Positions 17,081-25,731 of a stretch of 64,000 nucleotides of DNA are shown piece after piece; position 1 is the stretch's first letter, and each line of letters opens with the position of its first letter. This DNA comes from Paeniglutamicibacter sp. Y32M11 (GTDB taxonomy: Bacteria > Actinomycetota > Actinomycetes > Actinomycetales > Micrococcaceae), in the NCBI RefSeq assembly GCF_019285735.1, contig NZ_CP079107.1, positions 3,782,001 through 3,846,000 on the forward strand, given 5' to 3'. The notes under the pieces were generated by a model. The model saw only the letters and a program-made list of their open reading frames with translations, did not search any database and was not told the origin of the DNA. A program made the position numbers and the translations under genes.

Positions 17081-17790
17081 TTTCCGACCTCCGTCACGAC
17101 ATCAAAGACGTCCGGGCGCAGATAACTTTCCACGTATTCGAGTTTCTGCCCGGTCTCGGAGCAGGATACGAGTCCACGCAGCAGAATCTGCGGCGGTCGA
17201 CCGCGCAAGCGCAGCACCTCTGCGATGTGGGCAGGTGGGGATGCCAGCCGACTCTGGCTCCATTGCCGCACCGGGGTATAGCCATAGTGCCGACGCAGCA
17301 CCGCATCCAGAGAGTCATCGGGTGCGATGACTGCGGCCAGGCGAGGCACCCGTGCCGAGGGCAATACCGAGGTTGCGGTGCTCACCGCTGCCCCATCAAT
17401 GAAGCGAACACGTTCCAGCACCGTCACCTGAGCGTTGGCGGGCAGCCCCAGAATTTCTCGCTCGCTGGCATTGGCCGGGCGAGTTACAGGTTTGGCGTTT
17501 TCGGTGCGCGGATCACCACCGGACGCTCGAACCGTCGCGGTGAAGGAGGGGGCAATATCTGGACCAATTCTGTATTCATAGCGACGCGTGCGGAATGTTC
17601 CACTGCCCTTGACGCGCCGAATCAACCACCGGCGTTCCAGCTCTTCTAAAGCAGCCCTAATGGTTTGGCGATTGACCCCAAAGAGGGCGCCAAGTTCATG
17701 TTCCGACGGTAGCGGGCGCTGCAGCGGGAGATCCGCATACTGCTCCAAAATCTGTTGGGACAGCTTAAGGTAGGTGGCTTCTGCTTGCAT
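17074..17790 (-). CDS. phnF: GntR family regulator with UTRA domain (PhnF-like)
   Basis: The 238-residue protein has a winged-helix N-terminus (residues about 8-72: RPLPSEHELGALFGVNRQTIRAALEELE) and a C-terminal UTRA ligand-binding domain of the HutC/PhnF group. PhnF-type proteins repress phosphonate or phosphate transport genes in actinobacteria. It heads the leftward phnF-phnM pair and faces phnD across a 195-base divergent region that contains a TGTCTAGACA dyad, a typical HutC-subfamily operator shape. Confidence 0.85.
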   Translation of the reverse strand: MQAEATYLKLSQQILEQYADLPLQRPLPSEHELGALFGVNRQTIRAALEELERRWLIRRVKGSGTFRTRRYEYRIGPDIAPSFTATVRASGGDPRTENAKPVTRPANASEREILGLPANAQVTVLERVRFIDGAAVSTATSVLPSARVPRLAAVIAPDDSLDAVLRRHYGYTPVRQWSQSRLASPPAHIAEVLRLRGRPPQILLRGLVSCSETGQKLEYVESYLRPDVFDVVTEVGKW

Positions 17791-17876
17791 CTTCCGATCC
17801 TAACTCAGTTTCCCAAAAATTCCTTATGAATACTGGGAACAAACCTTAGATGAACAATCAACAAACGACCATAATC

Positions 17877-17886
17877 TGTCTAGACA
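17877..17886. promoter_or_regulatory. Candidate PhnF/HutC-type operator
   Basis: TGTCTAGACA is a perfect 10-base palindrome in the phnF-phnD divergent region. HutC-subfamily GntR operators commonly centre on GTxTAxAC, and the M. smegmatis PhnF site has a similar core. Assignment to the neighbouring regulator is inference. Confidence 0.55.
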
Positions 17887-17985
17887 AATTCGCTTCATGC
17901 CGGTCATGCTGAATAGGAACGAGCGTCCCGAAGCCCGACTTCGAAGCGCCACCAAACCACTCGCAACGCAGACAGGCACTCCCCC

Positions 17986-18939
17986 ATGAAACGTAAAACA
18001 CTCGCCTTCACCGCTGCCATCGCAGCAGCAGCCGTCCTCACTGCCTGTGCCCCGGCCGAAGCCGAAACCACTGCTGCGGGTTTCCCCGCCGAAATTGTCA
18101 TTGGTGCCATTCCCAACGAAAACTCCTCGGACCTCACCGGCACCTACGAACCGCTAATCAAGATGCTCGAAGCCGAAACCGGTTCCAAGGTCAAGCTGCA
18201 GCAAGCCAGCGACTATGCGGGCATTGTGGAAGGCATGATCGCCGACCGTGTTGATATCGCCTTCCTCGGCCCCTTCTCCTACGTCATCGCCACCACCAAT
18301 CAGGCAGACATCAAGCCACTCGGCGCCCTAGCAGGAGAAAAGGGCGAGCCCTCCGGCTACCACGCACTGGGAATCACCCAGGGTAAGAACACCGCGGTGA
18401 ACAGCATCAAGGACTTCGCCGGCAAGGACACCTGCTTTGTTGACCCGGGTTCCACCTCCGGCTTCCTCTACCCCTCGGCGGGCCTGATCGAGGCCGGCGT
18501 GGTCACCAGCGGCAAGGAATCTGATATCAGCGCTGGCCTAAAGCCGATCTACGCCGGTGGACATGACGCGTCGGCTCTCTCGGTCAAGAACGGTGACTGT
18601 GAGGTTGGTTTCGCGATGCAGTCCATGGTGGAGCAGACGCTGCCGGCCAAGGGTGAAGTGGCAGAGGGTGAGCTGAAATCGGTATGGACCTCGGAACTGA
18701 TTCCGGGCTCGGTCTTCGCGGTACGTAACTCACTCGGTGAAGACGCCACCAACAAGCTCACCACCCTGTTCAGTGAACAGGCCAACGCCGACTACTTCGA
18801 ATCCCAGGGCTACTGCTCGGGTGAAGATTGCTTGATCACCGGCGAACACGCGTGGGGCGTGGTGCCAGCGACGGATGCCGACTACGACGGTATCCGTAGC
18901 GTCTGCGCCTCCACCAAGTCCGAGAAGTGTGAATTATGA
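17986..18939 (+). CDS. phnD: Phosphonate ABC transporter substrate-binding lipoprotein
   Basis: The 317-residue protein starts with a lipoprotein signal peptide and lipobox LTAC (Cys21), then a PhnD-type periplasmic binding fold: IVIGAIPNENSSDL near the start, the phosphonate-binding loop region FLGPFSYV and VDPGSTSGFLYP. It captures phosphonates outside the membrane for the PhnC/PhnE importer. It is the first gene of a rightward operon and its stop overlaps phnC by 4 bases. Confidence 0.93.
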   Translation: MKRKTLAFTAAIAAAAVLTACAPAEAETTAAGFPAEIVIGAIPNENSSDLTGTYEPLIKMLEAETGSKVKLQQASDYAGIVEGMIADRVDIAFLGPFSYVIATTNQADIKPLGALAGEKGEPSGYHALGITQGKNTAVNSIKDFAGKDTCFVDPGSTSGFLYPSAGLIEAGVVTSGKESDISAGLKPIYAGGHDASALSVKNGDCEVGFAMQSMVEQTLPAKGEVAEGELKSVWTSELIPGSVFAVRNSLGEDATNKLTTLFSEQANADYFESQGYCSGEDCLITGEHAWGVVPATDADYDGIRSVCASTKSEKCEL

Positions 18940-19778
18940 GCCTGATCCAAATCACCAATACTGAAACTGACGCTGACATCGACTCTCACCACAGCATGAA
19001 TCTCCAAGCTGACATCGCCATCGAGGCTAAGTCGCTGCGCAAAAGCTTCGGTTCCACCCACGCGCTGAAGGGCGTTGACCTGAAGGTGATCCAGGGCGAA
19101 ATGACCGTCCTGCTGGGACTCTCCGGTTCTGGCAAGTCCACCCTGCTGCGTTGCCTCAATGGCTTGCACCCGCTCACCAGCGGTGAAGTTACGGTCCTGG
19201 GCGAAGGCGTGCATCGGGCCAAGCCCCGGAAGCTGCGCGCCTTGCGCTCACGCGTGGGCTTCATCTTCCAACACTTTAATCTGGTGAACCGGCTGACCTG
19301 CCTAGAAAACGTGTTGATTGGTGCCGCGGGCAGGATCCGCGGACCCCGCTACGGACTCCTCAGCTATACCGAGGCCCAGCGCCGTGAAGCTCTGGGACAT
19401 CTAGAACGCGTGGGACTCGGAGATTTGGCCTTCCAGCGGGCAGATTCACTCTCCGGCGGACAGCAGCAACGCGTGGCCATCGCCCGCGCCCTCATGCAGA
19501 AGCCCGAGCTGATTCTCGCCGATGAGCCGGTCGCTTCCCTCGACCCGCAGAACGCAGCCAACGTCATGGATCTGCTCTTCCAAGTCTGTCGGGAAGACGG
19601 AATCACCGTGGTGTGCACGTTGCATCAGGTGGATCTTGCCCTGCAATGGGCGAACCGCATTGTCGGCCTGCGCAACGGTGAAAAGGTCTTGGATGAGGCC
19701 ACCACTAACCTGAGCAAGGAACGGGTGCTTGAGGTCTATCGGCAGCTGGACCCCGATGCCGAAATCACCACCTCATGA
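18936..19778 (+). CDS. phnC: Phosphonate ABC transporter ATP-binding protein
   Basis: The 280-residue ABC ATPase has Walker A GLSGSGKST, signature LSGGQQQRVAIARAL and Walker B LILADEPVASLD, with the PhnC-typical FIFQHFNLVNRLTCLENVL. An extra 25 or so residues precede the core. It overlaps phnD by ATGA and its own stop overlaps the first phnE frame in the same way. Confidence 0.94.
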   Translation: MSLIQITNTETDADIDSHHSMNLQADIAIEAKSLRKSFGSTHALKGVDLKVIQGEMTVLLGLSGSGKSTLLRCLNGLHPLTSGEVTVLGEGVHRAKPRKLRALRSRVGFIFQHFNLVNRLTCLENVLIGAAGRIRGPRYGLLSYTEAQRREALGHLERVGLGDLAFQRADSLSGGQQQRVAIARALMQKPELILADEPVASLDPQNAANVMDLLFQVCREDGITVVCTLHQVDLALQWANRIVGLRNGEKVLDEATTNLSKERVLEVYRQLDPDAEITTS

Positions 19779-21438
19779 TGCTCACCAAGGACCGCCAGGC
19801 ACCCACCACAAGCGTCTGCTCACCGCGCACCCCGGTTTCCCTCATCCCACGGCCCACCCGCGAAAAGGTGACGCTCTGGATCATCCTTGCCGCACTGATT
19901 CCGCTGACCCTGGCCAGCGCCGAACACATCGAATTTGATCTGCGAGCGCTTGGCGGCGGGTTCGGGGACGTGGCCAACCTTGTGGCGCGCATGCTCCCAC
20001 CGGAAGTCAACGACCCACCCGAGTCTTTGAACTACTGCTTGAAACACTCATGATGGCACTGCTGGGAACCGTTCTTGCCACCATCATCTCGGTTCCGTTG
20101 GCCTTTCTGGCCGCGGCAAATACCACCCCACATCCGCTGGTACACCGCGGCGCCCGCATGCTCATCACCATGTGCCGCGCTGTTCCCGACCTGGTCTTCG
20201 CGGTGCTCTTCGTCCGTGCCTTGGGCATTGGAGTCCTGCCCGGCATTCTGGCTCTTGGCCTACACTCGGTGGGCATGATGGCCAAGCTTTTTGCCGACGC
20301 CATCGAGCAAAGCGAGGCAGGTCCGCGCGAAGCAGTCCGTGCCACCGGTGCCGGTCGCATGGGCGAACTGATCATGGGAGTACTTCCCCAGGTCATCCCC
20401 GCCTGGCTGGGAACCTTCATTTATCGCATCGACATCAACCTGCGGACCTCGGTGGTGCTCGGCTTCGTGGGAGCCGGGGGCATTGGTTTTGCCCTGCAGG
20501 ATTCCCTACGCGGGCTGATGTATGAAAGCGCCATGGGGATCGTGCTGATCATCCTGGTGGCCATCGCCGCCATGGAGGTTGCTTCCATTGGATTGCGTCG
20601 CACCCTGCTCAATCCCAGCAGCTCTGGCCCGACACCCGGAATCCCGGATGTTTCCTCCGCCCTGCTGCCACCATGGAGCGGGGACAGACGAACACGCGCC
20701 ATCGCCGGTTTCCTACTCCTCGGCGCCGTCATCTATTCCCTGATTCATCTACGGATCAACCCGTTGGTGCCGATCACCAGCTTTGGTGAGTTGGCAGGCG
20801 TCTTTGGTCGACTCTTCCCGCCCTCCATAACCGGTGCCGAGGAACTCTTACTTCCGGCGGTGGTGGAGACCCTGGCCATTGGCTTGGTAGCCACCGTTAT
20901 CGGAGCACTGCTTGCCATCCCCGTGGGCATCCTGGCGGCATCCAACATCTCGCCGGCACGGCCCGTTTTTGCCGCGGCACGGATGCTGATTCTGGTGGTT
21001 CGAGCCATCCCCGAGCTCATCCTTGCCGTGGTCTTTGTTGCAGCGATCGGGCTGGGCCCCATGGCCGGTGCCATGGCTCTGGCCGTGGGAACCATTGGCT
21101 TTTTGGGCAAGCTGGTGGCCGATTCCATCGAGGAAATCCCCGTGGGCCCGCTCGAAGCGGTGCGGGCAGTGGGCGGCAGCTGGTGGGACCAATTGTGTAA
21201 TGCGGTCATCCCGCAGGCACTGCCGCAATTGATTGGTCACTGGATGTACATGCTGGACGTGAACATCCGTACCTCCACGGTGCTGGGTGTGGTGGGCGCC
21301 GGCGGCATCGGATTCCTGCTGATGGAATCCATACGAACGCTGAACTTTAATCTGGCGGGAACCATCATCCTGCTCATCTTTGCCATCGTCTTTATGATCG
21401 AAAGGATCTCCGCATGGATACGCAAACACGTCGCCTGA
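19775..21438 (+). pseudogene. phnE: Fused tandem phosphonate permease PhnE1-PhnE2, frameshifted near residue 83
   Basis: The 5' frame (19775-20053) encodes the N-terminal tail and first helix of PhnE up to LPPEVNDPPE. The remaining protein continues in another frame, where LLLETLMMALLGT follows naturally and runs 462 residues to 21438. One base is missing around 20021-20026. The long frame contains two complete PhnE permease halves, each with a DINLRTSVVLGFVGAGGIGF or DVNIRTSTVLGVVGAGGIGF motif, so two permeases are fused. The second frame begins with an ATGA overlap, so a shortened permease could still be made, but it would lack the first helix. Assembly error or real inactivation are both possible. 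Confidence 0.85.
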
Positions 21439-22487
21439 GTCTGAGCGCCGAGTTGTGGAACGGCGGATCTGACTTCGACACGCGCACCCTTCGACTACCC
21501 GAACCGGGTGCCGGGGAGGCCATCGCCGCCATCGATTTGGCGACGGTGTGCGGATCCGATATCCACACCGTGTCCGGACGTAGGTCCGGCCCCTTCCCCT
21601 CTATCCTGGGGCATGAGGCCGTGGGACGTCTTCAGGACATCGGTCCCGGAACCCTGACGGATTTCACCGGAACGGCACTGAACACCGGCGACCGTGTCAT
21701 TTGGAGCGTGACGGTGGTCTGCGGAAGGTGCGATCGCTGTCTCGCCGGCCGTAGCGCCAAATGTCGGTCCCTGCTCAAGACCGGACACGAACCACTGAAT
21801 GGGCCCTGGGGCATCTCCGGCGGGTATGCCTCACATATCCATCTGCCCCGGGGCATCACTCTGGTCTCGGTTCCCGATTCCATCTCCGATGCAGTGGCCG
21901 CCCCCGCTGCCTGTGCCACTGCCACGGTCATGGCCGTATTTGAAGCCGCCGGCGACGTTGCGGGAAAACGCGTGTTGGTCAGCGGCGCTGGGATGCTGGG
22001 CATCGTTGCCTGCGCCGTGGCCGCCTATCGCGGAGCCGCGGCGGTAGAGGTCAGAGATTTGAACCCGGAACGTTTGGCGCTGGCCCGCGAGTTCGGGGCC
22101 ACGGCCGCCACGGTGGCCGGCGGCCAGAACGCGGCCGAGAGCTTCGATATTGCCGTGGAGCTCTCCGGTGCACAGCCAGCCGTGGTTGCTGCCTTTGAGT
22201 CTCTGGACATCGGCGGGTCACTGATCCTTGCCGGATCGGTATCACCGGGACCCGCCATGGCTCTGGATCCCGAACGTATGGTCCGCTCGTTGCTGAGTAT
22301 CACCGGTGTGCACAACTATGAGCCCAGGCATCTGCAAGCAGCCGTGGACTTCCTCGCCGCCACGAACCTCACCCACGACTGGGCATCCTTGGTGGCGGCA
22401 CCGAAGCCGGCGGCCGAGCTCGGCACGCTGATGCTTCCACCGACCGGGCGCATCCTGCGAAACTCCGTCACCTTTAACCAGTCGTAA
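21414..22487 (+). CDS. Zinc-dependent alcohol dehydrogenase, phosphonate-catabolism-associated (HpnZ-like)
   Basis: The 357-residue medium-chain dehydrogenase has the catalytic-zinc region CGSDIHT...GHE, the structural-zinc loop CGRCDRCLAGRSAKC and a Rossmann segment VLVSGAGMLGIVA. It overlaps the end of phnE by 25 bases; AAAGGA precedes its ATG. A family of zinc alcohol dehydrogenases repeatedly found beside phosphonate genes (annotated HpnZ) fits this protein and context. It would oxidise a hydroxyl-bearing phosphonate to the aldehyde used by the next gene; that step is inferred. Confidence 0.88.
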   Translation: MDTQTRRLSLSAELWNGGSDFDTRTLRLPEPGAGEAIAAIDLATVCGSDIHTVSGRRSGPFPSILGHEAVGRLQDIGPGTLTDFTGTALNTGDRVIWSVTVVCGRCDRCLAGRSAKCRSLLKTGHEPLNGPWGISGGYASHIHLPRGITLVSVPDSISDAVAAPAACATATVMAVFEAAGDVAGKRVLVSGAGMLGIVACAVAAYRGAAAVEVRDLNPERLALAREFGATAATVAGGQNAAESFDIAVELSGAQPAVVAAFESLDIGGSLILAGSVSPGPAMALDPERMVRSLLSITGVHNYEPRHLQAAVDFLAATNLTHDWASLVAAPKPAAELGTLMLPPTGRILRNSVTFNQS

Positions 22488-22524
22488 CGACGTAACTCAC
22501 CTTTTTATCGATTAGGAAAATCAC

Positions 22525-23193
22525 ATGATCAAGTTAGTTGTATTGGATATGGCAGGCACCACCGTGGATGAACACGGGGATGTGTACAAGGCGCTGGAAG
22601 GTTCGGTCACGGCCACCGGTGCCACGGTGAAGGCCGAGGACCTGCAGCGCTGGATGGGCGCGGATAAGACCGAAGCCATCGCGGCGCTACTGGAACTTGG
22701 CGGGATCACCCCCACCCCGGAATTGGTGGCACAACAGTTCGTGCTCTTTCGCGAGCTTTTAGCCGAGTTTTACGCGAAAACGCCTCCCGAGGCGCTGCCT
22801 GGTGTTGAAGAGGCTCTGAGGACGCTGAAGTCTCGCGGCATCAAGATCGGGTTAACCACCGGGTTCTCCCGGGATGTTGCTGCGCCAATCCTTGGGACCC
22901 TCGGCTGGGGCATCGGCGAGGGCCAGCTGCTTGATGCCGTGGTTACCAGCGACGAGGTCGCAGCCGGACGTCCTGCGCCCTACATGATTCACCGCGTCAT
23001 GGAAGCCACCGGGGTCCATGACGTTCGCGCCGTGGTGGCCGGCGGAGACACCGTTGTCGATTTGCTCGCCGGTCACCATGCCGGTGTGCACCCTTTGGGT
23101 GTGCTCACCGGTGCCCTGAACCGAGAACAGCTTGAAGAGCACCCACACGATTGGGTCTTGGCCAGCGTGGCGGAGCTACCGAACGTTATCTAG
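22525..23193 (+). CDS. Phosphonatase-like HAD hydrolase (PhnX-related)
   Basis: The 222-residue protein carries DMAGTTVDE with the nucleophile Asp8, the DxAGT variant that separates phosphonoacetaldehyde hydrolases from ordinary HAD enzymes, and an acidic C-terminal motif in VVAGGDTVVD. Lys48 in MGADK stands at the place of the cap lysine that forms the Schiff base in PhnX, but its equivalence needs alignment. PhnX cleaves the C-P bond of phosphonoacetaldehyde. Position after an alcohol dehydrogenase in a phn transport operon supports C-P cleavage of an aldehyde phosphonate. Confidence 0.88.
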   Translation: MIKLVVLDMAGTTVDEHGDVYKALEGSVTATGATVKAEDLQRWMGADKTEAIAALLELGGITPTPELVAQQFVLFRELLAEFYAKTPPEALPGVEEALRTLKSRGIKIGLTTGFSRDVAAPILGTLGWGIGEGQLLDAVVTSDEVAAGRPAPYMIHRVMEATGVHDVRAVVAGGDTVVDLLAGHHAGVHPLGVLTGALNREQLEEHPHDWVLASVAELPNVI

Positions 23194-23247
23194 TCGAATG
23201 CGACGTGTTGACTGCTCATATCTACAGCTTTTGAAAAGGGAACTACG

Positions 23248-23487
23248 GTGAGGTTTTCACGCCGTCCGCGCCTCTGCAAAAGCGCGTTGGCCTGAGCCGC
23301 ATTCAACGATGATTCAGTCCGGGTAGCTCCACAGAAAAGCACCTTTGGTGCTACAAATAGTAATACAAATCATGGCCAGATCAAGCCGGTTCGCACCAAG
23401 ACCCCGGTGCCGATGCACCACGCTGTACCCCCGGTTGAGCTCGAAGAAACCGAGACTGAGACGCACAAGGAATTGGTCGGAGTCTAG
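23248..23487 (+). pseudogene. Possible remnant of a small membrane or exported protein
   Basis: AAGGGA precedes a GTG at 23248 that opens a basic N-terminus (MRFSRRPRLCK...). TGA at 23293 interrupts it, but the same frame continues without stops for 63 codons to TAG at 23485, ending in a Pro/Glu-rich hydrophilic tail (VPPVELEETETETHKELVGV). The codon pattern of the tail looks protein-coding. This could be an N-terminus joined to a C-terminal tail by internal deletion. I do not recognise the family. Otherwise the 23194-23518 stretch holds nothing I can support. Confidence 0.35.
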
Positions 23488-23518
23488 TCCGACCAGGCAT
23501 TAGCTGTAATAAAAAATG

Positions 23519-23566
23519 ACGGCGGTGGCCGGCAACGAATGAAAATTCGTTGCCGGCCACCGCCGT
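23519..23566 (-). terminator. Exceptionally strong hairpin terminator with perfect 22-base arms
   Basis: Arms 23519-23540 and 23545-23566 are perfectly complementary over 22 bases around a GAAA tetraloop. On the minus strand the stem is followed by a TTTTTT tract (plus-strand A run 23511-23516), so it should end transcription of the leftward monooxygenase operon and shield the phosphonate operon. Confidence 0.88.
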
Positions 23567-23721
23567 TGCTTATTCGCCAGCAAGACATCCGTTATGTGGG
23601 ATCGCGGCTATGAATCGCAACCGTCATTGGCGCCGTTTTGTCAGCGCAAGTTGGCGTGCTTGAGCAGATGGGTCGTGATGCTGTTGCCGTACGGTATGTG
23701 TCCTTGCGTGCAAGCAGGGGT

Positions 23722-24285
23722 TCACACGACTTCGTCAGGACGGAGTGCTCGGTATTTCCCTTCAAAGTACATGAGTGGGGCGGGATGGTGCCCGTCTGTT
23801 GTACCCAATTCCATGACTCGCCCGATGACGATGACGTGGTCTCCTGCGTCGTATTCGGCCCAGATCTGGCAGTCGAGCCACGCAAGGGTTCCCTCCAGCA
23901 GCGGGTTCCCCTGGTCCGTTGACCTCACCGGGAGCCGCGCCCATTTGTCGGTGCCGCTGCGCGCAAATTGATCGGACACTGCTTCCTGTCCATGGGACAA
24001 GATGTTGACCGCGAAAGTCCCGGTGTCGCGGATCCGCGGATAGGTGCTTGAGGTTTTCATGACGCTGAAGGAAACCAGCGGCGGGTCGACCGAGACGCTG
24101 TAGAAGGACTGGCAGGTGAACCCGAGAGGCCCTTGGTCATCGTGTCCGGAGATGATTGTGATCCCGGAGGCGTAGCGGCCGACGGTCCTGCGAAAGCAAG
24201 CCGGGTCGATGGTATTGCTGGTGGTAGTTCTCATTCCTTGTCCTGTACGTCGCACTGCGGGTGGATTGGGAAGCTGCGATGTCAT
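23722..24285 (-). CDS. Flavin reductase family protein (monooxygenase partner)
   Basis: The 187-residue protein has the flavin-reductase-like split-barrel: RRTVGRYASGITIISG, GFTCQSFYSVSVDPPLVSFSV and the C-terminal YFEGKYRAL. It supplies reduced FMN to a partner monooxygenase. ATG 24285 overlaps the stop of the upstream monooxygenase by 4 bases, indicating coupled translation of a two-component system. An internal ATG at 24234 is possible but has its purine stretch too close. Confidence 0.92.
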   Translation of the reverse strand: MTSQLPNPPAVRRTGQGMRTTTSNTIDPACFRRTVGRYASGITIISGHDDQGPLGFTCQSFYSVSVDPPLVSFSVMKTSSTYPRIRDTGTFAVNILSHGQEAVSDQFARSGTDKWARLPVRSTDQGNPLLEGTLAWLDCQIWAEYDAGDHVIVIGRVMELGTTDGHHPAPLMYFEGKYRALRPDEVV

Positions 24286-25616
24286 TCGGCGGGGCTGGTG
24301 AGCCGGGCGTCTAGTCCGTACTGTGCGGGGGCGCCAAGATGGTCGCGTAGGGTCATGCCTTCGTAGTCGTGGTGGTACAGACCTCGTTGCTGCAGAAGGG
24401 GGATGACTTCATCAACGAAGGTGTCGATTCCGTCTTCATTGATATCCGGGGAAACCCAAAAGCCGTCGCAGGCGCCTGCTTCGAACCACTCCTGCAGGTG
24501 GTCAGCGGTCACCGAAGCCGTACCGACCGGGGTGGGGTGGTAGTCAATGACTCCGTGGGCGAGGATGTCGCGAATGGTCCACCCTTCACGGGCTATTTCC
24601 AGGGCGCGCTCGGATCGAGGGTCAAACGGGCTGGCCTGGGCCGCGGCCAGTTGTCCGGGGCGCAGCGGCTCGTCGATCTGACTCACGTCCAGGTTCAGTC
24701 CCAGCATGGAGCCCAGGTAGGGAACACGGGCCGGTGCGGTGAGCTCGCCGAGGGCCACGCGACGATCCAGCGCGGCCCGCTTGGTAGCGGCAACGGCGGG
24801 CATCACGCCGGCAAAGAATTTCAGCTCATCCGAGTTCCGTCCGGCCCGCCGGGCAGCCTCGCGGTAGGCCTCGCGCTGCTGGCGGGCGTCCTCGATGCTG
24901 AATGTCGCTCCGATGACGGCGTTAGCGTATCGCCCGGCGAGTTCCAGCCCGTTTTCTCCGCCGCCGGCGGAGAAGATGACCGGTTGGCCCTGTTCGGAGG
25001 GTGGGATGGGCAGCGGCCCGCGTGAGGCGACGTGTTCGCCCTGCATGTGAATCGGTTGGATCTTTGACGCATCTGCGAAGCGTCCGCTTGTGGTGTCCTT
25101 GATCCAGGCGTCGCGCTGCCAGCTGCCCCACAACCCTTGAGCAATCTGGATAGTTTCGTGGGCCCGTTGGTAGCGCGCCGGACGCTCGGCAATCTGCTGG
25201 CCGAAGTTGGCGGCGGAAACCGAGTCGCTGGTGGTTACCGCGTTCCAACCGGCTCGCCCATGACTCATCACGTCAAGGGTCTTGAACTGACGAGCAAGAT
25301 TGTAGGGCTCGTTAAACGTCGTGGAACCGGTGGCAACAAGCCCGATACGTTCGGTCTGGCGGGCGATCGCCGCCAGCGTCATCATGGGCTCCAAAGTGAT
25401 AGCGGGTGACTCACGTTCCACGTCCGCCTGCAATCCCAGGAAATCAGGGAGGAAGATGAAAGCGAACTTCCCGCGCTCGGCGGCCTGGGCGTAGCGCACT
25501 TGGGCATCGAAGTTGGTGTAGTTGGCGGGATCAACGCCCGGGGCACGCCAGGCGGAGCCCTGGGATCCGTACCCGTTGCCGAGGTGCATGCCAAGGATCA
25601 TCTGTGAATTAGTCAT
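24282..25616 (-). CDS. FMN-dependent monooxygenase, NtaA/SnaA/DszA family
   Basis: The 444-residue flavin monooxygenase of the bacterial luciferase superfamily has the NtaA-type start (LGMHLGNGYGSQGSAWR), FAFIFLPDFLG, RIGLVATGSTTFNEPYNLARQF and the C-terminal SPDINEDGIDTFVDEVIPLLQQRG. Characterised members oxidise nitrilotriacetate, EDTA, dibenzothiophene sulfone or pristinamycin precursors using FMNH2 from a separate reductase, encoded immediately downstream. No transporter or sulfur-assimilation gene accompanies it, so the substrate cannot be named. Confidence 0.92.
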   Translation of the reverse strand: MTNSQMILGMHLGNGYGSQGSAWRAPGVDPANYTNFDAQVRYAQAAERGKFAFIFLPDFLGLQADVERESPAITLEPMMTLAAIARQTERIGLVATGSTTFNEPYNLARQFKTLDVMSHGRAGWNAVTTSDSVSAANFGQQIAERPARYQRAHETIQIAQGLWGSWQRDAWIKDTTSGRFADASKIQPIHMQGEHVASRGPLPIPPSEQGQPVIFSAGGGENGLELAGRYANAVIGATFSIEDARQQREAYREAARRAGRNSDELKFFAGVMPAVAATKRAALDRRVALGELTAPARVPYLGSMLGLNLDVSQIDEPLRPGQLAAAQASPFDPRSERALEIAREGWTIRDILAHGVIDYHPTPVGTASVTADHLQEWFEAGACDGFWVSPDINEDGIDTFVDEVIPLLQQRGLYHHDYEGMTLRDHLGAPAQYGLDARLTSPAE

Positions 25617-25731
25617 CTTGGTTCCTAGTCCGGCCCCCTATCGGGCCTTACGGTTGAGGTCTTGTGCTCGGCTTTCACCTGCACTGATGGTGAGGCGCGG
25701 CGCGAACAACGAAGCGCGCCGTGGTGGGTGC

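Noticed and set aside
20021-20055. Programmed -1 frameshifting in phnE
   Set aside because: No slippery heptamer is present at the shift point; a missing base explains the data more simply.
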